Of a stretch of DNA of 64,000 nt, positions 9,891-20,943 are shown piece by piece. The position numbers and the translations under genes were made by a program. The stretch comes from Gordionus sp. m RMFG-2023 (lineage: Eukaryota; Nematomorpha; Gordioida; Chordodea; Parachordodidae): assembly GCF_954871325.1 (NCBI RefSeq), contig NC_088775.1, positions 61,667,561 through 61,731,560 of the forward strand, read 5' to 3'. Position 1 is the first letter of the stretch. Every line of letters starts with the position of its first letter. The notes beneath the pieces were generated by a model, which worked only from the letters and a program-made list of their open reading frames with translations, was not told where the DNA came from and ran no database searches.

Positions 9891-12800
9891 TTTATAGTCA
9901 AAACAATTGGTATCCTTTTTAAATTCTTATCTATATATAGTATTTTATAATTATGTAATTTAACTTCTAATTTATGCAATTAGATTGACCTCAATAATAT
10001 AATATTAAATATAGGAAAGTTATAATTATGACAAATATAATATTCAAATAGCGTTGAATATAACCTTATAAAATATAACATCTTATTTCCCACCAAGTTC
10101 AAATTCGTCTATTAATCTTTTGGATTCAATTAGTTCTTGCCTAGTTGCAGTTGGTCGGCGTATTTTCTTTCGATTTTTTCTTTTTCTACTTAACTTTTCC
10201 AGGGTTGTGATGGCATATTCCACGGGTATACGGCAATACCTGGTATGTTTTTGACATCCAATACAGCTTTTAACTAGTTTTTCGACATCTTTATCTAATT
10301 GTTCCCACCATATATAATGTCTCGTAATGAATTTCATTGATATAATACCCGGATGTCCCGTATGCAATATATGTAAAACTTTATTTTGAAGTGAGTACGG
10401 AATGATTAATCTGCCCTTCCAAAATGAAATACCTTCATTATTTCATCTATTCTTGTTCTAAAAGCTTGTAATTATTCTGGTGCGTGATTTTGTATATTTG
10501 TATCATTTATTAATATTTTTACTCTTCTTAAAATTGGATCTTTCGCGGTTTCATCTCTAACTAGTTTTCTAGATAGAGTTAATGTGTCATAAGTAAGATT
10601 TCTTATATATTTCATTGTTTTATTTTCACTTGATATTCTATCGTCATTTTTCTCTATTGGATTTCGCGATAAAGCATCTGCAATTATATTAGCGCCATTC
10701 TTGTACATTATATCATAATCATATGCAGATAATTTATAAGCCCAACGTAATGATCTTTGGTTTGTTAATAAGTTTAAATCTCTGTTATTACCATATATTT
10801 TTATTAAAGGTTTGTGGTCCGTTCGTATTATAAACTTTCGTCCATACAAATAATTTGAAATTTTTCTACGTCATTTATTATTGCTTTAGCTTTTTTATCT
10901 ATTGTAGAATAATTCTTTTTAGCGTCTTATTCTCGAGCTATAAGCTATTGGAAATTCATTTTCATTATATTTTTGCAGGAGTACAGCTCCAAATTCTTGG
11001 TTAGATGCATCTGTTTCTAATATTAACCCGAGGTCCGGTTTATAAAACTGTATAGTATTTTGTTCTGTTAATATTCCTTTTGCTCTTTCAAATAATGTAT
11101 CATCTTTTTTAGTCCAATTCCATTTGATATTTTTACTAGTTTTAATGTAATTCGGCGATAATTCCACGTAAGTTTGGTATGAACCGTGTATGATAGTTTA
11201 ATATACCTAAAAATTATTTTATGCCCTGTCTATCTTTTGGAGTTGGATTTTTTTGTATTGCTATTATTTTCTTTTTGTCTAGGTGTATTCCATTTTGATC
11301 TATTATGTATCCTAAATATGATACTTTTTCTTTCATAAAATTTATTTTACTTGTTTTAACTTTTTATTCCGCATTTTGTAATTTTTCGAGGACTTGTTTT
11401 ATATTTTCTATATTTTCTGAATCATTTTTCCTGTGATTATAACATCATCTAAATAAACTGCTGTATCTTTACAGTCAGCCAGCAAATCGTCCATATATAG
11501 TTGAAATATTATTGGTGCTGTAGCAATACCATAAGGTAATCGTAAATAGCGGTAGTATCCATTTGGTCCTACCATTGTTAATAATTCTTCGTCATTACTC
11601 ATTTGTAGATATGCGTCTTTTAGATCTAGTGTTATATACTTATTTCTATTAGCGATCTTTGCTATTAATTCTTCAAACGTTCGTAGAATGTGATAGTCCT
11701 TTAGTAAAAATTTATTCAATGTTACTTTGAGATCACCACATAATCGTAGTTCACCTGAAGTTTTATGAACCACTACCATTGGAGCACTCCAGGTTACTGT
11801 TGTTGATGGATCTATTTTCTTTATTATGTTATTTTCTTACAAACGTTTCAGTTCAATTTCCACTTTTAAAGGCAACGGTACCCTTCTAGCTGTTAGTGTA
11901 TTTTCTTCCAATTGTAGATTTACTGATTCGACGTTTTTTATTACTCCTTATCGAACACCGTAATAAATTCTTTATATAGTTTTACAATATTCACGTTATC
12001 ATTATTATATTTATTGCTGATCATATTGACTTTTACCTTTGTTGGTAACGATAAATCAAATTCTATAGTCCATGGAAAATACAAATGGTGCTGCATCATA
12101 TATTTTTGTAATTAATAACGGAAGCCATTTTATTTTATATTATAATTGAACTTTTACATAATATTCGCCCATAATTTTTATTGTATTGTTTCCATATGTA
12201 GTTGGAGCTCTAAGCATTCTAATTTTTGGCCTCCCTATTTTATTCCTTATTGTTGCATTAATGATGGTTACTGCGAACCTGTATCATATTCCATTTTAAT
12301 TTCGTGGTTGTTTATTAATACTGTGTGCTGTCCATATTTGTAGACTTTTCTTATTGAAAAATCGGAATCATCGTTACTTTTGTAATTCCGTAAACTTTTC
12401 CTCTAATTTTACACACACGGCAAAGTGTTTTTGCACGTTTTTCCATATGCTGGACAATTCCAAATAGCATGAAAACGATTACAAAAATAGCACGGTTTCT
12501 TGTATTATTATTATTTGTGTGGTAGTTATTATAAACTTGCACTGGTTCTCTTTTTACGTATGTTTTATTATCATTTTGATAGTGTCGATTATCATTATAC
12601 TTTCGATTATTATTTTGATTTAATTGTTTATTATTATCATTATATTTAGTTGTCTCTTTGATTTTATAAACCATTTTAGTAGTATTATTTATCATCGCCA
12701 AAGTCATTTCTATAACCTTATTTAAGCTTAACGGTTGGTCTTCGTCTTTAGTATCTAAATATCTTAAACGTAGTTCTTTATCTAGTTGCGAAATCTTTAG

Positions 12801-13394
12801 TCCAGCTATTAATTGATCGCGAATTCTTAGTTCTACATTATCTTCAAATTCGCCTTGGGACTAGTTCTTTTATATTTTTTAAATAACTCAATACTAATTC
12901 TATTGGTCAGCGACTTAATCTAATGAAATCAATTCTCGATGCCAAAACAGTCCATTCAGCTATATAAAGTTGTTTTGCAATTACCATATTATCAATTTTT
13001 CTTGGAAATAGTAATTTTTTTATATAAGTTATTATATTTATTCCACCATATACTATGAATAATGTTTTCAAGGTGGCGTCAGTTTGAGGAATATTCTTTA
13101 CATGCAAAATATAATTTACATGATCATCTAGAGAAGTTTCCTCTTTACGAAATTTGTTTAATATAATCTTTGAAATATCACCCATAATTTCTATATATTA
13201 TTAATTTTTTTAAACAAAAATATACAATTCTATTTAATATTTATCTTGACCGAAGATCGCATTTTTTTTTATTTCGTCGCCAAATATTATAGTCAAAACA
13301 ATTGGTATCTTTATTTTAAATTCTTATCTATATTTAGTAATTTATAATTATTTAATTTCTTCTAATATAATATTAAATTTAGGATAGTTATATT

Positions 13395-16300
13395 CAGTGT
13401 TGTTAAAATAGCGCGCTACTTTTTTCAGTAGCGGTAGCTATAGCGCGCTACTTTTTTAAAAAAATAGCGATAGCGGTAGCTCGCTACTAATTTAGAAAGT
13501 AGCGAATTTACATAATAAATACATCTAAAAATTATTAAAATATATTTTTTATAAAATCTAAAATTATAATCCTTTTATTTAATTTAATTTAATTTTGAAA
13601 TTTATATTTAAAAATATACATTATTGTTATATATTAGATATAAACAGTTGTTAAATAGCAATCTGTATTTAATTTATATTTCGCGCATTCATTAAATTAT
13701 ATATTTTTGAAATTCCGTTATTGGTATGTCCTTGCTTTTATCATTTTATATTTCATTTTACATTTTATATTAAGCATTATAAATCTTGTTATGTGTGAGA
13801 TTGTTGAAGATATTGAAATTTCTTTGGAAAATGAGCAAAATATAGATGATCAAATTCAAGAAATACTTTAACCTTGAAGAAAAAATTAATACTGGATATC
13901 GGTTTCGGTGCAAGATGTGCCGCAAATTATCTCTTCAAATCATACGAGCAGCTTTAATTTGGAAAAACATTTAAAGGTAATATATTAAACAAATTTAATA
14001 TCAATGTGTAGGCTAATCTTTAATTTTTAAAATAAATTAAAATCAAAAACCAATCATTTTTTTTATATATTCATAAATTTTATCTAAATTATTTAAAACA
14101 TTTTAAAATAGTTATTTCAATCATTTTTATGTACTTATCTCCTACATAATTTTTATTCTAAGTATTTTATAATTTTAGACTGTGCACACTTCATATTATA
14201 AAGAGATTGAAAAATATCTCAAAGGTTTTGGGGTAATGGAAGAAAATAAACCCACTTCCAAATCAAATTTAATACAAACAAAATTAACCAATTTGGATTC
14301 ATCAAAACCTGGTGTATCCCAAAAATTGGCTGACAAAATCATTATTAACTTTATAATAGATACAGTTCAACCATTATCCTTGGTGGATAATGATTCTTTT
14401 ATAAAGATGATAAACACTTTTTCTCCACGGACCAAGATATTTTTCCGGCAGACATTGATGTCAAGAATTTTGGAGAGCTTTAAGGAAATGAAAGATTCTT
14501 TGATATTAAATCTATCTTATGTCTCCTACGTCTGTACAACGGCAGATTGCTGGACTCACAATAGAAGGTAAAAATGTTTATTTTCTGATTTATAATATAT
14601 CATATTTTTAGAGCTTATTTAGGAGTAACTGCACAATGGATTGATGCTAAAAATCTTAAACGAAAATCTGTAGCGTTAGCTCTAAAGAGAATAATTGGCT
14701 GTCAGACTTATGACATTCTAGCCAATATTATTGCAGAAATCCATAGGTCTTACAAAATTCAAAACAAGGTTTGTAAGATGATTACGGATAATGGGTCTAA
14801 TTTCCTGAAGGCCTTCAGGTTTTAAATTTATTATAATTTTTTTATAATATGATATAAATAATATAGAATATTTGGGGAAGATAATAATAATAACAATACT
14901 AGTAATATTCCTGACAAAAATATTGAAGATGGAGAACAAGAAGAGGATGATGAAATGGAGTTTGAGATAATTGATGTTCATGACATCCTTGGTTTTAAAT
15001 TATTTTATATTTAATTTTTCACCAATATAAAATAAAATATATAATATTTAGGATCTTCATTAAAGTTTTCTATGTTACCTAGCCATCATTGTTGTTCCTG
15101 CCACAACCTAAATTTAGTTGCGACAGTGGATGCTGAAGAAGCATTATTAAATGAGGATTTTAAAAGAGTATCAAGATCTACATTTTCTAAATGCCAACCT
15201 CTTTGGAATAAACAAAATATTTCATCAAAGACGTCTGATATTTTCAAAAAAAAATTAGGACGTTATTTATCGACACCAAACACTACAAGATGGAATAGTG
15301 TTTACAATGCTATGAAACTTTTAGCATTGTTTCTAGATGAGAAAAAAATGGAAATGAATTATATATTGGATCAAATGGGAATACAGTATTTGAATGTGGA
15401 GGAGCATACTTTTATTAAAGAATATACTGAAGTATTTTTAATTAATAAATAATATTATATTTAACCATTTTAATTTTTAGGTTATGCAATATGTTGCTGC
15501 CTCACTTAAAATCCTAGAAGGGCAAGATAATATGAGCATGGGATATTATGTGCCCACACTGAGTATATTAATTACCAAGATCAAAAGAATCAATAATCTA
15601 AAATTTTGCCAACCACTGGTAGAGTCTATGCTAAAAGGCATTGAGAAAAGGTCAAAACTTTATTTTTATTTACTATTATACAATTATATAAAATGAATGA
15701 TTTATTGCTTGATTAGCCATAATTTAAATTGGCTTAATTTACAACACAATCTATAATATTAATATATAGTAATTATTAATTAATATAAAATTCAAAATTA
15801 ATATATTATTAATTACCTTGTGTGTGTATAATAATTATATTTTTAAAATTTTTATTTACCATAATTTATTGCTATTTTAATATTTTTTTTATAAATGAAT
15901 TTAAATCTCAGATAAATTTAAATTTTAAAAATTAAAATGGTATTCTTCTTTTTTTTATAATAAATACAATCGCTTTATATAAATTAGATTTCCAGATCTG
16001 TATGATGATGATAATGTAATAGCTGCTATTGTTCATCCTAGTTTCAAGTTAAATTGGCCATACATTAATTTGACTGAATCTAAAGGGCAACTTGATAGGC
16101 TGATGGTAACGTTAAAAAATGGCATGCCTAACCACGATACTATAGCAAGATAGAAACCGCAGCCTTCCATAGACGATTTTTTTGAAATAAATATAATAAT
16201 AATAATATTATTGAACCTCTAGATGCTTTTTTTAAATCTAAAAATACTAATTTAAATATTTTTGATGATTTTTTTCATATAAAAAGTTTGTTTATTAAAT

Positions 16301-16592
16301 TTAATACTGCTTTGCCCTCAAGTGCTAGTGCTGAACGATTATTTAGTATGTCAAAGCTTATACTTTCTGATCGTCGCTCTAGACTTAGGGATGACAGAAC
16401 CGAAATGTTATTTTATAAGTGCAATAATAAATAAATTATATATATATATGTAACAAATTATAATGTTTTTATATCAATATTTTATTTGTGGAAATAAAGT
16501 TACGTAAAAAAAAATATTAAAAAAAAATCAAAGTAGCTAATAGCGTGCACTCATTTGAAAACGATAGCGGTAAGTAGCGTTTAACAACACTA
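13395..16592 (+). mobile_element. Nearly whole autonomous hAT transposon (3,198 bp)
   Basis: Termini CAGTGTTGTTAAAATAGCG and (reversed) TAGTGTTGTTAAACGCTAC, followed by repeated TAGCGGTAGC/GCGCGCTA motifs on both sides. GTTATATT flanks it at 13,387-13,394 and 16,593-16,600, a perfect 8-bp TSD inside an LTR. It encodes a multi-exon hAT transposase on the plus strand. The terminal bases AGTGTTGTTAAA are shared with the foldback elements at 20,944-23,615 and (less fully) 41,413-50,574 and with the mini-element at 29,837-30,027. Confidence 0.9.
13791..16434 (+). CDS. hAT transposase, multi-exon, lightly damaged
   Basis: Cut-and-paste transposase acting on the element's own termini in the nucleus. 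ATG lies at 13,791. A BED zinc-finger exon (RFRCKMC ... SSFNLEKHLK) ends with a donor near 13,975. Clear exons follow at about 14,177-14,567, 14,612-14,818, 14,867-14,991, 15,052-15,431, 15,481-15,650 and 15,988-16,434. The introns are 44, 48, 60, 49 and 337 nt, all GT-AG and all phase-consistent. Motifs in order: TTADCWTHNRRAYLGVTAQW (catalytic-core start), MITDNGSNFLKAFR, CSCHNLNLVATVD, TTRWNSVYNAMK, AAIVHPSFKLNWP, and the C-terminal dimerisation signature LPSSASAERLFSMSKLILS. Breaks: one frame change in the BED exon, one stop (after DTIAR) and one frame change in a poly-Asn-like stretch of the last exon. Most of the core reads through, so the insertion is probably young. Confidence 0.85.
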
Positions 16593-16655
16593 GTTATATT
16601 ATTGTATGACAAATATTATTCAAATAGCGTTGAATATAACTTTATAAACTATAAC

Positions 16656-17265
16656 AATCATAATCGTTGTTTTTTAACTTTTATAATTTTTTTGACTCAA
16701 ATGGGTAAAAATATATATTGTTAACATGTTAAATTAAATTTCAATGAAGATGCACTATATAGAAAAGTGACAAATGTCATAATCGATATTTTTTTGACTC
16801 AAATGGGTAAAAATAAATATTGATAGCATGTTAAATTGAAATTTGAATATAAAGATGTACCACAGAAAAGTGACAATTGTCATAAGCGTTTTTTTTACTC
16901 TAATGGGTAAAAATATATATTAACATGTTATTAAAATCTCAATGAAAATGTCCCACAGAAAAGTGACAATTGTTATAATCATTATTTTTTAATTTTTTTG
17001 ACACAAGTGAGTAAAAATATATATATTGTTAACATGTTAAATTAAAATTTCAATAAAGATGGAAATAGTGACAATTGCCTAAATCGTTATTTATTAACTT
17101 TTTTTGACTCAAACGGGTAAAAATATATATTGTAAACATGCTAAATTAAAATATTAATAAAGATATACCAAAGTTACATTTATCGTAATCCTTATTTTAA
17201 AATATTTTAGATTCAACATAGAAAATTGACAATTGTCATAAACATTATTTTTAAATTTTATAAAA
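16656..17265 (+). repeat. Tandem array of ~100-120-bp GTGACAATTGTCAT units
   Basis: Five or six degenerate units. Each has an AAATTTCAATGAAGATG block, GTGACAATTGTCATAA with its inner palindrome ACAATTGT, a TTTTTTGACTCAAATGGGTA block and an ATATTGTTAACATG block. The same unit builds the inverted arrays inside the two large foldback elements, so this array may be a relic of one more such element. Confidence 0.75.
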
Positions 17266-17945
17266 TTTAAACAAGAATATAACATGGAAATTATCACTAT
17301 TGGTACAAAATTATTTAAAATCGTTAAACATATATTGTGTAAACCAGGTTTGTTTTAAAAAATTAGCGTCCTCAATCTAATTTTTTTTTTTTAAATATGG
17401 ACACAGCATGTTTCTTAAATTTTTGATGTTATTATTAGACTACAAACGATGCTTTCTAAAAGCGTTATTTAAGATTAAATCATGTTTTTACTATTTACAA
17501 CGACATAAAATGATAAGCCTTTCCGGGCAATGAGGCAAAAGTCAAATTTAAGTTCAGAAATTATAATTTTTTAAATATCTTTATGGGTTGTTAAATTGCT
17601 TGGTTGGGTTTAATTGGCATAATTTTGCGTCGGATGAGCTAGATCCAACCCAATCTTGATCTGGTTTACCAAATCTATAGACCATAGAAAACTAACTTTA
17701 TATAATATCTTACTGTGTATTTTTTGCTCAATCGTCATTCATATTTTTATGACTTATTAACATTAATAAATTAGAATATTTACTTTTAATATATTTTTTA
17801 CTCTACCATCTCGAGCCGCGAAATTAAGTTGTAATTGTGAACCTTTATTGTAAACTTGAGAAAATAGTTTAATATTAACATCGAAATAATTTTCTTATAT
17901 CAGTAAATTTTGAATAATTATTTTTACAAATTATTCTCTTCTTAA
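17266..17945. other. AT-rich stretch without a recognised gene
   Basis: No frame or terminal motif could be supported. Confidence 0.4.
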
Positions 17946-17949
17946 AATT

Positions 17950-18785
17950 TTTTTATAGAGCGGGCGGTAGTGCGGTTTAAGAAAATATTTTAACTATGGG
18001 TGGGTGGGTTAAAAAATTCACTATTTGTATTTAAAATCATTTATATAAACATTAAAAAAAATGCTCCATTAAATTTCAACATTTTTAATACTAATCGATA
18101 TCTGAGGATGTGTTGATATCGCAAACATGCATTTTCATGGAATAACATCAACATGGATGAAAATCTGATTTTACCCGTTTCCCCTAAAGCAAAGAGAATT
18201 TAAATAAAGGTATTAAGTGCAATGTTAAATAGATAGTATCCACGTCAAAATTAAACAGATGGGAAGATGTGGCTTTTACAGAAGAGAACACCTTAACTAA
18301 TGACATATCCAACTTTATATCTTAAAGTAACGAGTTTTTGTATAATTTAGCAAGATTTTAGGCTACTAAGTTTAGAGTTTACCATTTATAAACAATTAAT
18401 TTAAATTATTATTTTTTTATTTATTATTAATGGTTAAACTTTTTATTTAAATATCTTACTTATGTAGAATATATCCTTCAAACGGATATCCTACTTTGGT
18501 GGAAACGACAAGAAAAAGATTTATCGAAACTATCAAGATTAACCAGTGCTTCTTCTGAATGAGGAATTAACATTACTGGAAGGTTTATAAAACAAAAAGG
18601 AACGTGCGTAAATCCAGAAAATGGGATTCATTATTATTTTTGCGTTATAATATCAATAAATATTAATTTTACATTTTTTACATAAATATTTTATTAAATC
18701 AAATAAATTCTTTATCCGTAATATATATGGAATATTTTTTTTGCTTAATGCAATTTCCCAAATTATAAAACTTTTTTGTAGAGGT
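17950..18785 (+). mobile_element. Partial reversed copy of the AGAGGTCTGCA hAT family
   Basis: From AGCGGGCGGTAGTGCGG to about 18,785 this reads as the reverse complement of about 5527-6270. Shared stretches include CGATATCTGAGGATGTGTTG, ATGGATGAAAATCTGATTTT and the hAT C-terminal relic (AACGTGCGTAAATCCAGAAAA, encoding a TCVNPE-like stretch). Neither outer terminus is intact. Confidence 0.7.
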
Positions 18786-19175
18786 GTAGCCAAAGTTGTC
18801 AGATGTCACTATTTAGCCTGATTCTCATGATTTCATACCTAATTAATCACGTTTTCTCACACTTCACGCTTTTCTCACACTTCACGCTTTTCTCACGTTT
18901 TTTGAGTAAATTGAAATAATTACACTTAACGTTATAAATTTTTTTAAAAAAATGTAGTATTTGGTAAATCAGTGATCTAAATAGTGAGTCCAGCTAACCA
19001 ATCATATTCATTGATTTTAATTTCCCATGAACATAAATGTATAAACAAATATTGAGGTGATTACCCACAACACAAATTCAATTTCAAGAAAGTTTATCAA
19101 GTAAAATGAATTTAAATAACTATATTTCTTTTATGGATTTTATATATCTTAGGATTAAAACGTGTATGAAATAAA
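18786..19175. other. Stretch with a short TCACACTTCACGCTTTTC repeat
   Basis: At about 18,855-18,900 the unit TTCTCACACTTCACGCTT occurs two to three times. No gene was recognised. Confidence 0.35.
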
Positions 19176-20943
19176 TTAATTGTACATACACCCTCAAATT
19201 ATAATTAGACTAATATAAACAATCAAATTAAGAAATATCTTGACAAAATCGTTTATCTATTTAATCTATTAAAATAAATTGTAGCTAAAAACCAAATACA
19301 ATTTATATTAATACATTACAGTTCTCCCCACTACAAATTGAATTCATGATGATAACGTAATGGGGGTTTCGAAACTTTTTTTAAGAGCTGTATTTCCATT
19401 GTGTTCTGCATTGTCCAAATCCTCAGTCATTGTTATGGGTATTTATTTAGCTTGTACATGAGCATCCCTCAATTGGTCGGCATGCTGTGTTTTACAATAC
19501 CCTCAGACTCAACATCATACAATATTGCACTTTTTCGTTGAACTACTGTCCCTTCATGCCATCCCGCAGTCCTTTCGTTTTCTACCCAAACATTTTGCTT
19601 CTCTAATGCGTTTTCACTCCTTTCCCTCTTAGTAATTTCCATTGATCTAACGTCGTTCTGAGCGGCCTTCCAAACATCATTTCAGCAGTGGATTTACCGG
19701 TAGTTGCATTTGGTGAGTAATTAAAATATTCGCTAAATTTAACTGGTCCGGAGTCCCACCTCTCCTTCCAGCATAAAAACGCATCTTTATCGTACGTATA
19801 GATATAGGGGGTCGATCTAAAATGTTTTATGCTGTTTTTAAAAAGAAACGTTTTGAGTTCAGATCCAGTAAACTGACTACCGTTATCTGAGACAATGTAG
19901 CGAGGTAACCTAAATCTAGCGAAATAATTACGTAGATTTTAGCCGAATTAATATGTGTTAAAATTGCAACTTCAACCCATTTGGTGAAACCGTCTACGCA
20001 AATTAACCAATACTTTCCAGATACGGGGCCTATCAAATCAACGTGTATTCGTTCCCAAGGTCGTATAGGATACAAATGATTTTACCAAGGACACCTCGCC
20101 TCTCTTTTGCTAATAAAGCTACAATCGATGCGAAGATAAATGGGCTGCAGATTACTATGGAATTTGATATCGTGCGGCGTGTAGTGTGATAGATGAGGTA
20201 CCTGGAGTCGCATAGGAAACCATCATTATCACCTGTTTATAAACTAGTGGGATATAACCATATCGAGATCGAAGTATTGGGTAAATGTTTAGGTTTAATT
20301 ATTTTATTAACTACTGCCTTGGTTTCCTTCTCCAATGAAGACCGCGCGATTGCTAAAAATAGGGTATCTTCAAAAGTGATATTTCCTTCGGTATATTTTG
20401 ACCGAAGTTCTTTGTCCAGCTCAGGCAACCCTACTCCTAAGATAAAAATATCTCTTAGGAGTTCATCAACTGGCGATTTAAAATTACAAAAAGAATAAAT
20501 AATTTTCAATTTGATTATAAATCGGTAATAGTTTCACTCTTAAAATTATTGCCATGTAGAAAAATCTTTAAATATTTTTTCTAAATTGTCGAGTAAAATT
20601 AAAATGCTCTGTTATTTGGATGGTGAAAAATTTTAATTAAATTATCAGTGCCTATGTATGCTAATAATAAATCTATTTTTTTTATTTTGATCAAAATTTT
20701 TTTTACTTAAAATGAGTTCTATATTATATAGGTAATCCTGAATATTAACTTTTTCTTTGACGAATTCTGGAATATGAAATTGAGTAGGTGTTGATGTTTC
20801 TTCGTTTTTCTTTAGAAATATCTTCTTTGAGTCTTCGTTAAACATAGTATAATTTTAACCTTTATATTTAATACGTCTCTTTAAAAAAATATATAAATAA
20901 TCGTCGCCAATGAAATGATTTATATAAGGTAATAATGTATAAG

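Larger units (their letters stand above)
9891..16655 (-). mobile_element. Ty3/gypsy-type LTR retrotransposon fossil, itself hit by a hAT
   Basis: LTRs of about 190 bp lie at about 9891-10,080 and at about 13,286-13,394 plus 16,593-16,655; the second is split by the hAT at 13,395-16,592. The coding parts are in minus orientation. From right to left they are a gag-like region (about 12,900-13,190), an Asn-rich nucleocapsid-like stretch (12,350-12,700), a protease-like region (about 12,000-12,340), reverse transcriptase (about 11,400-11,780), RNase H (10,470-11,170) and the zinc-binding start of integrase (10,080-10,370). A TGGCGACGA motif sits just inside the right LTR. The element is broken in several places and is clearly old relative to the hAT inside it. 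The short TSD appears to be TCAT-like. Confidence 0.8.

Noticed and set aside
12146-12343. Plus-strand frame over the gypsy-type fossil
   Set aside because: Antisense shadow of the minus-strand retroelement coding region.
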